This document shows, in pieces, positions 23,597-31,655 of a DNA stretch of 64,000 bases (position 1 is its first letter; each line of letters starts with the position of its first letter). The stretch is from Fimbriimonadaceae bacterium (GTDB taxonomy: Bacteria; Armatimonadota; Fimbriimonadia; Fimbriimonadales; Fimbriimonadaceae): the NCBI GenBank assembly GCA_020847855.1, contig JADLBH010000001.1, positions 51,952 through 115,951 on the forward strand, given 5' to 3'. The position numbers and the translations under genes are program-made. The notes under the pieces are model-generated. The model did no database searches, had not been told where the DNA came from, and saw only the letters and a list, made by a program, of their open reading frames with translations.

Positions 23597-24266
23597 CGCC
23601 CAAGGACTCTACGAACCCGCACATGACGTTGAAGGCGTGTACGCACTGGGCAGGGCCCGCCTTCCCGAGCGGGTCGGCGGCAGCCGAGACGATGAGGTCC
23701 CTAGCCTCGAACCCGAGCCGGACAAAGGCGAGGGCAAGGCCGGTCGGGTCTCCTTCCGCGATCCGGACGAAGAAGGCGCGGTCGTAGCACTCGCCAAAGG
23801 CGGCGCCGACCTCGTCCTTCGAGCATCCCGGCGGGAGGGCGAATCTCGCCGAGGCGCGACAGAGCGCGCCGCCCGCACCGGCCTGGGCGTGCCACGAAGG
23901 AACCCCCGCCTCGGAGAGAAACTCGGTCATGCTGGGCTCGGGGGGGTGCGAGAGCGAGAGGCGCGGCGGGGAAGCAACGATCCCGGCCCTGGCCGCAGGC
24001 GCGAGCGCGAGCAGGGCGAGCGTGGCCATGGGGCCCGGAACCGAGAAACGGTCGCAACATACCATGGGGTTGTTGTCCATGGTCTCGATCAGGCCGCGAA
24101 CCTCCGCAGGAGCACCGATGGCGAGCGAGCGATGCCAATCGCCTTGGCTCCAGGAGGCGGCGCCGGACTCGGGCTCGCCCTGCACGACTTCGACAAGGGG
24201 ATGGAGCGAGAACGCCGCCGCAAGGTTCGGCTCCGAAACCGTGACCGCAAGCTTAGGCGGGGCCAT
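23532..24266 (-). CDS. ArgC-like (N-acetyl-gamma-glutamyl-phosphate reductase fold) short protein
   Basis: 244 residues against about 340 for ArgC. The C-terminal part ECYDRAFFVRIAEGDPTGLA ... DPLGKAGPAQCVHAFNVMCG ... FVESLGV follows the ArgC ending (Y-pF, then DNLvKGAaGQAvQNmNlmfG, E-GL). The segment MVCCDRFSVPGPMATLALLA resembles the active-site Cys region. A complete Rossmann NADP domain is not evident, and the N-terminus is short. It may be a degenerate paralog or one with another job, so I withhold a gene symbol. It starts 3 nt after the FKBP gene and is likely co-transcribed with it. The opposite-strand open frame is Arg-rich and looks like a shadow. Confidence 0.6.
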   Translation of the reverse strand: MAPPKLAVTVSEPNLAAAFSLHPLVEVVQGEPESGAASWSQGDWHRSLAIGAPAEVRGLIETMDNNPMVCCDRFSVPGPMATLALLALAPAARAGIVASPPRLSLSHPPEPSMTEFLSEAGVPSWHAQAGAGGALCRASARFALPPGCSKDEVGAAFGECYDRAFFVRIAEGDPTGLALAFVRLGFEARDLIVSAAADPLGKAGPAQCVHAFNVMCGFVESLGVTDPVRLASPPPGPPGPPRSI

Positions 24267-24269
24267 CGC

Positions 24270-25034
24270 TCAGCCCCGTTTCACGAGGTCGAGCGTGATG
24301 ACGAGCACCTGGTTCCCGGAAATCGTCTTCGTGTTCCCCCAAGCCCCCCATCCGGTCTCGGGCGGCAGGGTGAGGACCCGCTGACCGCCGACCCGCATCC
24401 CGATGACCCCGCGGTCCACCCCGGAGATCACTTGGTCTTGGCCGATCGTGAAAGGGACGGTCTTGCCGCGCTTGCGGGTGTCGTCGAGGAACTTGCCGTT
24501 GACGTAACGAGCGACGTAATGAACCTCGACCTTGTCCCCTTTCTTCACGGGCTCGCCAGTTCCGGGTTTGGTGTCCTCGTACTCGAAGACGTTCTTCTCC
24601 GCCTCGGTGACGACGGCGAGGAGCTTCACGATGAAGAGCAGGTCCTGCTTCCCGCGGATCGTGGGGGGTGACCCGAACTCGCCATACCCCATCTTCCAGG
24701 GGATCTCGATCTCGCGCGTCCCGCCGACCTTCATCCCCTTGATCCCTTGCTCGAACCCGGCCACCACACCGTGCTGCCCGATGACGAAGGGGAGCGGGTC
24801 CTTGGTGTTGCCCTCGGTCTTGTTCGAGTCGAAGACATGCCCGGTGTCGGGCAGCTTGCCCGTATACTCGACGAGGACGAGGTCGCCTTCGTGGGCCTCG
24901 GGCCCAGTACCGACCTCTACGTCCCGGAAGTCGAGCTTGGAATAGAAGGATTTGGGGGCAGGCGCTTCCTTGGGTCCACAGCCCGAGCAGGCGAGGACGG
25001 CGAGGATGGCGGCAAAGCCGCAATGGGGCCGCAT
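24270..25034 (-). CDS. Tandem FKBP-type peptidyl-prolyl isomerase lipoprotein
   Basis: 254 residues from ATG 25034. Lipobox AVLACSGC predicts lipid anchoring. Two FKBP domains follow: the first around GDLVLVEYTGKLPDTGHVFD, GFEQGIKGMKVGGTREIEIP and GYGEFG; the second around GDKVEVHYVARYVNGKFLDD, GVDRGVIGMRVGGQRVLTLP and GWGAWG. Isomerase activity helps folding of exported proteins. In-frame ATG 25061 is an alternative, but the -10-like TACCAT (25043-25048) ends 8 nt before 25034. Divergent from smpB. Confidence 0.87.
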   Translation of the reverse strand: MRPHCGFAAILAVLACSGCGPKEAPAPKSFYSKLDFRDVEVGTGPEAHEGDLVLVEYTGKLPDTGHVFDSNKTEGNTKDPLPFVIGQHGVVAGFEQGIKGMKVGGTREIEIPWKMGYGEFGSPPTIRGKQDLLFIVKLLAVVTEAEKNVFEYEDTKPGTGEPVKKGDKVEVHYVARYVNGKFLDDTRKRGKTVPFTIGQDQVISGVDRGVIGMRVGGQRVLTLPPETGWGAWGNTKTISGNQVLVITLDLVKRG

Positions 25035-25042
25035 ACGGAGCC

Positions 25043-25061
25043 ATGGTACCTTCGGTATCAT
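25043..25061. promoter_or_regulatory. Divergent -10 elements for the FKBP lipoprotein and smpB
   Basis: Minus-strand TACCAT (25043-25048) is 8 nt before ATG 25034, and plus-strand TATCAT (25056-25061, preceded by GG) is 8 nt before smpB ATG 25070. Both transcripts would be leaderless. Confidence 0.45.
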
Positions 25062-25069
25062 CTTTCGCC

Positions 25070-25528
25070 ATGGCCCAGGCGGGAAAGAGGGAGCCGGGCA
25101 CGGTACAGAACCGCAAGGCCTCGTTCAACTATGAGATCAGCGACCAGCTAGAGGCGGGCATCGTGCTGGTCGGAAGCGAGGTGAAGAGCCTATTCCTGGG
25201 CAGGGCCAACCTCACGGACGCATATTGCCGGGTGACGAACGGTGAGCTGTGGCTGCACCAGATGGACATCGAGCCCTACGAAAAGTCCTCGCACTACCGA
25301 GTCGAGCGCAGGCGGGAGCGGAAGCTGCTCGCACACCGGAAGGAGATCGAGCTTCTCCGGCGCAAGCAGGACGAGAACGGGCTTTCTCTGGTTCCGCTCA
25401 AGGTCTACTTCAAGGGCGGCAAGGCGAAGGTGGTCGTCGGCGTCGGCAAAGGGAAGAAGCAGTATGACAAGCGCGAGGCGATCAAGAAGAAGGAGACTCG
25501 GCGAGAGTTGGAGCGGGAGCTAGGGTAG
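25070..25528 (+). CDS. smpB: SsrA-binding protein SmpB
   Basis: 152 residues. Binds tmRNA and delivers it to stalled ribosomes for trans-translation. Family text is clear: TVQNRKASFNYEISDQLEAG, GIVLVGSEVKSL, RANLTDAYCRV, a central HRKEIELLRRK and the basic tail KGKKQYDKREAIKKKE. An upstream in-frame ATG (25043) lies before the -10 hexamer and is rejected. The 3' end overlaps dapF by 47 nt. No tmRNA gene is seen in the window. Confidence 0.95.
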   Translation: MAQAGKREPGTVQNRKASFNYEISDQLEAGIVLVGSEVKSLFLGRANLTDAYCRVTNGELWLHQMDIEPYEKSSHYRVERRRERKLLAHRKEIELLRRKQDENGLSLVPLKVYFKGGKAKVVVGVGKGKKQYDKREAIKKKETRRELERELG

Positions 25529-26357
25529 CCGGGGCGAGCCACTCGCCCTCGAAGACGGTCTCCGCAGGTCCGGTCATGAAGACCTCACCGTTCTCTTGGT
25601 ATTCGATGAAAAGCGAGCCCCCTGGCAGGTCCACCGTGACCCGGCGCTCGGTCAGCCCATTGAGGTGGCCGGCGACCGCCACCGCGCACGCTCCGGTCCC
25701 GCATGCCAAGGTCGCCCCCGCCCCGCGCTCCCAGGTGATCTGGCGCAAGCGATCCCGCCCGAGCACCTTGACAAAGTGGACGTTGGTACGCTCGGGAAAG
25801 AGCGGAGAATGCTCCAGCTCGCTTCCGCGGTCGCGCAAGTCAACCTCCTCACCGAGCTCCAAGAACACGACGAGGTGAGGGTTTCCCATAGATACCGCAG
25901 TGGCAAGTACGGTGCGGCCCCCACTCGAAATGGGCTGGGCGAGGAACGTGGAATCGGGGTCGCCGGTCATCCCGATCTCTCCCCTGGTGAGCCCGACCCG
26001 GCCCATCATTACCTTGACCTGACCGTCGGGCATCATCTCCAGGCGAAGGACGCCGTTGCCCGTCTCGACCTCCACGAAACGCTCGGTGGTGTGTCCCTGG
26101 TCCCGGAGGAACTGGGCGAGACAGCGAACCCCATTGCCGCACATTTCGCTCTCCGAGCCGTCCGGGTTGAACATCCGCATTTGGAAATCCGCTGTGACCC
26201 CACGCAACGCGAAGATCAAGCCATCGGCCCCAACGCCGAGGTGACGGTCGCAGACCGACCGGCTGAGTGCCCGGAGATCCTCCCGAGGCAAGCCGTCCCG
26301 CACCGCGTCCACCATGACGAAGTCGTTCCCGATGCCCTGCATCTTGACGAACCGCAT
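25482..26357 (-). CDS. dapF: Diaminopimelate epimerase
   Basis: 291 residues. Interconverts LL- and meso-diaminopimelate in the lysine/peptidoglycan pathway. Both catalytic cysteines are present: NPDGSESEMCGNGVRC and TLACGTGACA; the N-terminus RFVKMQGIGNDFVMVDA is typical. The last 15 residues (LAPATLAPAPTLAESPSS) are an unconserved tail that overlaps smpB. Its ATG shares one nucleotide with the hfq stop (TAATG), so it is the end of the apt-OB-miaA-hfq-dapF run. Confidence 0.96.
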   Translation of the reverse strand: MRFVKMQGIGNDFVMVDAVRDGLPREDLRALSRSVCDRHLGVGADGLIFALRGVTADFQMRMFNPDGSESEMCGNGVRCLAQFLRDQGHTTERFVEVETGNGVLRLEMMPDGQVKVMMGRVGLTRGEIGMTGDPDSTFLAQPISSGGRTVLATAVSMGNPHLVVFLELGEEVDLRDRGSELEHSPLFPERTNVHFVKVLGRDRLRQITWERGAGATLACGTGACAVAVAGHLNGLTERRVTVDLPGGSLFIEYQENGEVFMTGPAETVFEGEWLAPATLAPAPTLAESPSS

Positions 26358-26632
26358 TACTCTTCTGACGCGGGTTCTTCTTGGTGCGGCGGCGCTGCGT
26401 CCTCATAGCGGTGCGTCGTTCCCAGCTGCTGGGCGGGGACGATACTCGTGATCGCGTGTTTGTAGACAAGTTGGCTTGGCTTGCCTGGGCTGTTGAGGAG
26501 CACGGTGAAGGCGTCGAACCCTCGCACGGTGCCACGGAGTTGCACCCCGCCAATAAGGTAGATCGTGATCTGCACGCCTTCCTTCCTGGCCTGGTTCAGA
26601 AACATGTCTTGTTGGTTGATGGCTTTGCCCAA
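26357..26632 (-). CDS. hfq: RNA chaperone Hfq
   Basis: 91 residues. Sm-like hexameric RNA chaperone for small-RNA pairing. Sm1 QARKEGVQITIYLIGGVQLR and Sm2 YKHAITSIVPAQ (family form YKHAISTI) are present; the C-terminal 25 residues are acidic and disordered. The start is TTG 26632 with AGGGGGGA about 7 nt upstream, a real Shine-Dalgarno. The gene lies directly downstream of miaA, an order conserved in many bacteria. Confidence 0.94.
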   Translation of the reverse strand: MGKAINQQDMFLNQARKEGVQITIYLIGGVQLRGTVRGFDAFTVLLNSPGKPSQLVYKHAITSIVPAQQLGTTHRYEDAAPPHQEEPASEE

Positions 26633-26647
26633 TTGAATAGTCCCCCC

Positions 26648-27559
26648 TTAGAGTTGATCCGGGCGTACGATCTCGTCCCAGATCGCGTCGAGGACGTCCG
26701 AGTCGCCAGAGCCATCGAACGGCGAGCCCATCTCGAACCTGGCAAGGCCAGGCTCGGATCGGAGCCAAGTTCGTTGGCGTTTGGCGTATTGCATAGTGTC
26801 CCGAACGATTTGATGCTTTGCTTCCGTCGCTGCGATTTGGCCGCAACTCACGCGAGCGAGCAATCTATACCCGATTGCTCGGAAAGCTGGCGATTCCAAG
26901 CTCACTCCTGAATCCAAGAGCGAGCGGGTCTCCCTTTCCCAGCCTTGCTCTAGCATCGCGTCAACCCGGTGCCGGATCGCTTCGTTGAGAATCGCGGTGG
27001 GGAGGCTAAGCCCGATCTTCCGCTTGCGAAAGGGCGGCAAGGGCGCTCCAGCAGGCTCGGTCGGCCCGGCCAAAACCTCCAAGCGGCGCCGCACGCGCAC
27101 GGGGTTGTTGAGGTCCACCTTGGTCTCCGGCTCGAGGTCCAGAAGTCGCCGAGCGAGGGAACCTGGCCGCTTGGCCTCCTCAGCCTCCAGGGCGGCTCGC
27201 AGTTCAGGCTCGGGCGGGGGGGCAAGATCGGTGTAGCCCTCCAGCAGGGCCCGGATATAGAGTCCGGTCCCCCCGACCAAGACGACGTCTTGGCCCTGGT
27301 GAAAGCAGCGGGTCGCTACCTCGCCCGCGAGGCGCACGAAGGCCCCGACTCCGAACTGCTCGTGCGGATCGCAGATGTCCAGAAGCTCGTACTGCTCTCG
27401 ATTCTGCGGCTTGCCCGTGCCGATGTCGAAGCCGCGATAGACCTGGAAGGCGTCGGCATTGACGAGCTGGGCGCCGAGCCGAAATGCAATCTCTTCGGCC
27501 AGCACGGTCTTGCCGGACGCAGTCGGGCCCATGACCGCGAGGAGCCGGGGAGGGGTCAC
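26648..27559 (-). CDS. miaA: tRNA dimethylallyltransferase
   Basis: 303 residues. Transfers the dimethylallyl group to A37 of tRNAs reading UNN codons. P-loop GPTASGKTVLA, the NADAFQVYRGFDIGTGKP block (DSxQVYR motif) and VLVGGTGLYIRALLEG are present, as is the C-terminal QRTWLR. It overlaps the upstream OB-fold gene by 4 nt and is followed by hfq after 15 nt. Confidence 0.95.
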   Translation of the reverse strand: MTPPRLLAVMGPTASGKTVLAEEIAFRLGAQLVNADAFQVYRGFDIGTGKPQNREQYELLDICDPHEQFGVGAFVRLAGEVATRCFHQGQDVVLVGGTGLYIRALLEGYTDLAPPPEPELRAALEAEEAKRPGSLARRLLDLEPETKVDLNNPVRVRRRLEVLAGPTEPAGAPLPPFRKRKIGLSLPTAILNEAIRHRVDAMLEQGWERETRSLLDSGVSLESPAFRAIGYRLLARVSCGQIAATEAKHQIVRDTMQYAKRQRTWLRSEPGLARFEMGSPFDGSGDSDVLDAIWDEIVRPDQL

Positions 27560-27921
27560 TCCTTTCGAACGCCGAAGGGCCTGCCCGTGGCCTCGGTCGC
27601 ATCCAGTTGGTTTTGCACGGTGAAGTTTCCGACCTTGCGCTCCTTTTCGAAAAGGCCGGTGACGATCACCCTGTCACCGTTCCTAAGCGGCGGGTTGGCG
27701 TGTCCGCGGTGGAAGACAGTCACCTTCGAACCGCCCGAAGCCAAGCTGAAGGTCGTGTACTGGTTGCCCGCACGGCTCGTGCGGGGACGATAGTCGGCCA
27801 ATGCCCCACGGACGATGACGGTGCGCCGATGAAAGGCCCCGCGCTGGGCGAGCAACTCGGCAGGGGTTGCCGGCGCAGGCAGTAGGTAGAACGAGAATAT
27901 GGCGAGGACGGCGGCGAACAT
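27556..27921 (-). CDS. Exported OB-fold protein
   Basis: 121 residues. A hydrophobic N-terminus (MFAAVLAIFSFYLLPAPATP) looks like a signal peptide or anchor. It is followed by an OB-fold-like beta barrel: TVIVRGALADYRPRTSRAGN, YTTFSLASGGSKVTVFHRGH, and GDRVIVTGLFEKERKVGNFT. The text resembles tRNA-anticodon-type or YhcR OB folds. Its function is unknown. It is translationally coupled on both sides (TGATG with apt, ATGA with miaA), so it is expressed with tRNA and RNA genes although it is probably extracytoplasmic. Confidence 0.7.
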   Translation of the reverse strand: MFAAVLAIFSFYLLPAPATPAELLAQRGAFHRRTVIVRGALADYRPRTSRAGNQYTTFSLASGGSKVTVFHRGHANPPLRNGDRVIVTGLFEKERKVGNFTVQNQLDATEATGRPFGVRKE

Positions 27922-28439
27922 CAGTATTGGATGAGGGCACTGACCGGGTATTCGCGAACGCAGTTCCTGCCTGCAAGGAAGGTGAGCTCGATCAAGAACC
28001 CGAGGCCGCAGACCTCGCCCCCGATCTGCTCGATCAGGCTCGCGGCCGCGGCGGCGGTGCCTCCAGTCGCCAGCAGGTCGTCCACAATGTACGCTCGTGT
28101 GCCGGGGGCGACCGCGTCGGTGTGCATCTCGATCGTGTTCGTGCCATATTCGAGGGCATACTCCTCGGTCACCCGGTCGAAAGGCAGCTTTCCGAGCTTT
28201 CGGGTCATGGCGAAGGGAAGGCCGAGCTCAAGAGCGATGGGTGCGCCGAAGATGAAGCCCCGGCTCTCGATCCCGACGATCGCCTCGGCCTGGGCCCGTT
28301 TGGCCTCCGCGGCCATAAGGGCCACCGCCTGTTGAAAGGCGGCGTGGTCCTGGAGGACCGGGTGGATGTCCTTGAATACAATGCCCTCCTTGGGGAAGTC
28401 GGGCACGTCACGAATGAGGCTCTCGGCCAGCAGGGGCAC
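27921..28439 (-). CDS. apt: Adenine phosphoribosyltransferase
   Basis: 172 residues. Salvages adenine to AMP using PRPP. The PRPP motif VDDLLATGGTAAAAASLIEQ and the family-specific GIESRGFIFGAPIA are intact; the N-terminus IRDVPDFPKEGIVFKDI is textbook. The start is GTG 28439, with TATAAA 6 nt upstream giving a leaderless arrangement. First gene of the apt-OB-miaA-hfq-dapF operon. Confidence 0.95.
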   Translation of the reverse strand: MPLLAESLIRDVPDFPKEGIVFKDIHPVLQDHAAFQQAVALMAAEAKRAQAEAIVGIESRGFIFGAPIALELGLPFAMTRKLGKLPFDRVTEEYALEYGTNTIEMHTDAVAPGTRAYIVDDLLATGGTAAAAASLIEQIGGEVCGLGFLIELTFLAGRNCVREYPVSALIQY

Positions 28440-28445
28440 GGCGGG

Positions 28446-28451
28446 TTTATA
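28446..28451 (-). promoter_or_regulatory. -10 TATAAA, 6 nt before apt GTG
   Basis: Near-consensus minus-strand hexamer with leaderless spacing; it drives the five-gene apt-dapF run. Confidence 0.55.
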
Positions 28452-28486
28452 CCTGCCTCCAGGCCCAGGGAACGACCCCTCGCAGG

Positions 28487-28492
28487 TATCCT
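28487..28492 (+). promoter_or_regulatory. -10-like GG-TATCCT before rpoZ
   Basis: Lies 10 nt before ATG 28503. The surrounding GCAGGTATCCTAC closely matches the element before tRNA-Pro (51080-51092). Confidence 0.45.
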
Positions 28493-28502
28493 ACGAACTC
28501 CC

Positions 28503-29009
28503 ATGGTGCAAGGCGAGAAGATCCTGCCGCATCCCGACGTGCTGAACGAGGCCGAGTATGGTCGTTTCGTCCTCGTGAACCTCGCGGCAAAGCGCGCGCG
28601 ACAGATCAAGGACGGGGCACCTCCGCTCGTCCGGATTGACTCTGGGCACCCTGTGAGCATCGCCTTGGCCGAGATTGCAGCGGGCAAGCTCCGGCCACAC
28701 TTCACGAGCGAGACCGAGGACGCCCAAGCCGCGGCCGAGCACCTGGCGACGCTGGAAGGCCTGGAGATCGGCGATATGGGGCTCCTCCTGCCGTCGTTGG
28801 AGGAGGACGTTGACCTCCACACCGACGAGGAGGAGGAAGACAGCTTGGAAGACGACCTGCACAGCATTTCGCTGGATCTCCACGATCCCGATCAGGAAGG
28901 CGAAATCGAGGAAGAGGTCGAGGCAGGCACGAACGCTGGCGACCTTTCGCTCGACGACCTCGCAGAGAGCGAGGAAGAAGACTCCGATTCAGACGGCGAC
29001 GAAGCGTAG
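28503..29009 (+). CDS. rpoZ: RNA polymerase omega subunit with long acidic tail
   Basis: 168 residues; ordinary omega is 60-110. Residues about 18-65 carry the family core: [20 protein letters not shown] and [13 protein letters not shown]. From about residue 85 the chain is dominated by Asp and Glu ([20 protein letters not shown] ... [14 protein letters not shown]), roughly 80 residues with a strong negative charge. The tail may mimic nucleic acid or recruit basic partners; this is speculation. The gene is 5 nt upstream of dnaJ and likely co-transcribed with dnaJ, prmA and rsmE. Confidence 0.85.
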   Translation: MVQGEKILPHPDVLNEAEYGRFVLVNLAAKRARQIKDGAPPLVRIDSGHPVSIALAEIAAGKLRPHFTSETEDAQAAAEHLATLEGLEIGDMGLLLPSLEEDVDLHTDEEEEDSLEDDLHSISLDLHDPDQEGEIEEEVEAGTNAGDLSLDDLAESEEEDSDSDGDEA

Positions 29010-29014
29010 TTCCG

Positions 29015-30130
29015 ATGCCTGGGGACGACCTCTACAGCGTCCTAGGGGTCAGCCGGGACGCCTCTGCGGATGAGATTCGATCGGCGTACCGAAGGCTCGC
29101 GCGGCAGTACCACCCAGACGTGAACCCCGGCAACTCCGAGGCCGAGGAGAAGTTCAAGGAGATCAGCGCAGCTTATGCAGTGCTGAGCGATGCCGAGAAG
29201 CGAGCCCAGTACGACCAATATGGGGTCACCGAGCCCTTCCAGGGCGGGGTGAATCCCAACGACTTTCTCCGCGACTTCGGCTTCGGGGACATCTTCGAGG
29301 CCTTTTTCGGGGGTGGGGGGCGATCGGATCCCTGGAACGAGCGCGGCGGCGACGAGGAGGTGAACGTCGAGGTCGGGCTCGAGGAGGTCCTCACCGGGAC
29401 GGAGAAGGAGGTTCGGTACAAGCGGCTCGCCCGTTGCCTTGCCTGTGAAGGCTCGGGGGCCAAGTCAGGTACGAAGCCGGAGACTTGCGCGACGTGCTCA
29501 GGTCGCGGATCCGTCACGCGGCTCGTGCAGTCGTTCCTGGGCCAGATGCAAACGACCGCTCCCTGCCCTGCCTGCAAGGGCAAGGGGAAGACGATCAAGG
29601 ATCCGTGCCCGGAATGCAAGGGCAGAGGTCTCCGGGTCGAGGAGACGTCGCTCACGGTCGAGGTGCCAGCGGGCGTGGAGAGCGGGAACACGCTTCGAGT
29701 CTCGGGAAAGGGCTCCGATGGCACGGGGAGTGGGGGCACGGGCGACCTCTATGTCGCGCTTCGGGTCCGTGCCGACAAGCGCTTCGCTCGGGAGGGCACC
29801 ACCCTCTTCACCGTGAAGGAGGTCACGTTCGCCCAGGCCGTCCTCGGGGACGAGACCGAAGTCGAGGGAATAGACTCCACGGTGGGCTTCGCCATCCCGC
29901 CTGGGACGACGCACGGTCACCGGTTCCGGCTCAAGGGCCATGGCCTGCCTCGCCTACACGGGGGCTCTCGCGGCGATCTCATCGTCGTGGCCGAGATCGA
30001 GGTTCCGAACAAACTCAGTGACGAGCAGGCGGATCTCCTCCGCGCCTACGCCGCCTCCAGGGGCGAGATTCTCAAGGAGCCCAGCGGTAGCGGCTTCCTG
30101 GGTGGCCTGTTTGGGAAGAAGAAGGGGTGA
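29015..30130 (+). CDS. dnaJ: Chaperone DnaJ
   Basis: 371 residues. J-domain with HPD ([10 protein letters not shown]), a Gly/Phe-rich segment, four CxxCxGxG-type zinc repeats ([32 protein letters not shown]) and the C-terminal substrate-binding domain with GDLYVALRV. Stimulates DnaK ATPase and delivers unfolded clients. Overlaps prmA by 4 nt (GTGA). Confidence 0.96.
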   Translation: MPGDDLYSVLGVSRDASADEIRSAYRRLARQYHPDVNPGNSEAEEKFKEISAAYAVLSDAEKRAQYDQYGVTEPFQGGVNPNDFLRDFGFGDIFEAFFGGGGRSDPWNERGGDEEVNVEVGLEEVLTGTEKEVRYKRLARCLACEGSGAKSGTKPETCATCSGRGSVTRLVQSFLGQMQTTAPCPACKGKGKTIKDPCPECKGRGLRVEETSLTVEVPAGVESGNTLRVSGKGSDGTGSGGTGDLYVALRVRADKRFAREGTTLFTVKEVTFAQAVLGDETEVEGIDSTVGFAIPPGTTHGHRFRLKGHGLPRLHGGSRGDLIVVAEIEVPNKLSDEQADLLRAYAASRGEILKEPSGSGFLGGLFGKKKG

Positions 30131-30972
30131 GCGCGTACTGGATCAAAGTTTCCGCCGTGCTTACCGCGGAACCGGAGGACTGGTCGGTGTGGCACGAGGC
30201 GTTCGCCTTTTTCGGGCCGAGTGGCACCGTCCTGGAGGAAGGGCGGCCTGCGATTTCGGCCTACCTTTCTCCAGGCTCACACGACGCGCTCGGGCCCCTC
30301 GTCCGCGCCTTGATCGCCCAAGGGGCGGCCAGGGTGGAGACCGACCTCTGCCCTGAAGAGGATTGGAGCCAGGCTTGGAGGCAGTACTTCCAGCCGGTCG
30401 AGGTGGGCAAGAGGCTTGTGGTCACGCCTTCGTGGAGGGAGTGCGACCTGGAGACGGACCGGATCCGGATCGTTCTCGATCCCGGCCAGGCGTTCGGGAC
30501 GGGCGGCCATGCGACCACGCGGACGTGTCTGGCCCTACTGGAGTCCGCGATGGAAGATCCGCCGCCAGGCACCCGCGTGTTGGACGTAGGGTGCGGGAGC
30601 GGTGTCTTGAGCGTGGCCGCCGCCCTAATGGGCGGTACCGTCAAGGGGGTGGACACCGACCCACTTTGCATCGAGGCGAGCCGGGAAAACGCCTTGCGAA
30701 ACGGGGTTCAGGCCGAGTTCGAGCTGACCGACGGGGACCTCGCCGAGCCGGATTCAAGCTGCCAGATCGTGGTGAGCAACATTGTGGCCGATACCCTGAT
30801 CGCTCTCGCCCCAGCCGTGTGGCGCATCCTTGTGCCGAGCGGCGCTTGGATCGTTGGGGGGATCATCCGCGAGCGATGGGAGGAAGTGATCACGGCGGCG
30901 ACGAGACACGGATTCCGAGAGGTCGAGCGTATGGAGGAGGAAGGGTGGGTCTCGGCGACTCTCGCTCGCTGA
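30127..30972 (+). CDS. prmA: Ribosomal protein L11 methyltransferase
   Basis: 281 residues, GTG start inside a GTGA overlap with dnaJ. SAM-binding motif [18 protein letters not shown], the PrmA signature [18 protein letters not shown], and the NPPY-like [10 protein letters not shown] are present. Trimethylates L11. The dnaJ-prmA-rsmE order is widely conserved. Confidence 0.95.
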   Translation: MSAYWIKVSAVLTAEPEDWSVWHEAFAFFGPSGTVLEEGRPAISAYLSPGSHDALGPLVRALIAQGAARVETDLCPEEDWSQAWRQYFQPVEVGKRLVVTPSWRECDLETDRIRIVLDPGQAFGTGGHATTRTCLALLESAMEDPPPGTRVLDVGCGSGVLSVAAALMGGTVKGVDTDPLCIEASRENALRNGVQAEFELTDGDLAEPDSSCQIVVSNIVADTLIALAPAVWRILVPSGAWIVGGIIRERWEEVITAATRHGFREVERMEEEGWVSATLAR

Positions 30973-31655
30973 GGTCGCTGCCACGTGTCTTTGTGCCGGG
31001 GATTGAAGACCCGGCGCCAGAGCAGCTCGGGCTGCCAGAAGAAGAGCTGCACAAGCTCCGGCGCGTCCTACGACTCGGCACAGGCGACGAGTTCGCGCTC
31101 CTGCCTGGCGATGGGAGGCTCCTACGTTGCGAACTGGTCGGGCTTCAAGCCCGCCTGATCGAGACCGCGCGGCCCCAGACCGAGAGCCGTCGCCGCCTTA
31201 CGATCGCCTTGGCCCTGAGCAAGCCCGACGCCCTGGAATCCGCGGTCCGCATGGGGAGCGAGATCGGCGTGGCCCACTTTGTCCTCTTTCCGAGCGCACG
31301 GAGCGTGGTGAACTGGAACGCAAGGCAACAGGTTGAGAAGCTGGAGCGCCTACGGAGGATCGCAAGGGAAGGGAGCGAGGTGGCCTTCCGGATGGTGGTG
31401 CCGACGATCGTTGCCATGGACTCCCTCGGCGAGGTCGTCAACGCTGGAGTGGAGTGGTGGGCGCTCTCGGAGCAAGAGTCCGCACCGATCGGCGTTCCGA
31501 CCCTGGGCGATGCGCCCACGTTGCTTGTAGGACCGGAAGGCGGCTGGGCTCCGCACGAGGTCGAGGTGCTCGCGGGCCGTGCCTTCTCGCTGGGCCCCAG
31601 GGTGTTGCGGGTCGCGACGGCCGTCGCAGCCGCCGCGACCCTCGCGCTCGCCTAA
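30945..31655 (+). CDS. rsmE: 16S rRNA (uracil-1498-N3)-methyltransferase
   Basis: 236 residues. SPOUT-class enzyme: [30 protein letters not shown] and the knot [13 protein letters not shown] with [15 protein letters not shown]. The start GTG 30945 has GGAGGAGG just upstream and overlaps prmA by 28 nt; the open frame continues much further upstream only as a prmA shadow. Convergent with glnA, overlapping by 4 nt. Confidence 0.92.
   Translation: MGLGDSRSLRSLPRVFVPGIEDPAPEQLGLPEEELHKLRRVLRLGTGDEFALLPGDGRLLRCELVGLQARLIETARPQTESRRRLTIALALSKPDALESAVRMGSEIGVAHFVLFPSARSVVNWNARQQVEKLERLRRIAREGSEVAFRMVVPTIVAMDSLGEVVNAGVEWWALSEQESAPIGVPTLGDAPTLLVGPEGGWAPHEVEVLAGRAFSLGPRVLRVATAVAAAATLALA

Noticed and set aside
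23520..24671. Long plus-strand open frame (383 codons) opposite the ArgC-like and FKBP genes
   Set aside because: Arg/Gly/Glu-rich low-quality protein without domains; a shadow of two minus-strand genes with recognisable families.
25529..28502. tmRNA (ssrA) near smpB
   Set aside because: All the sequence is coding; no tRNA-like ends or tag frame are visible.
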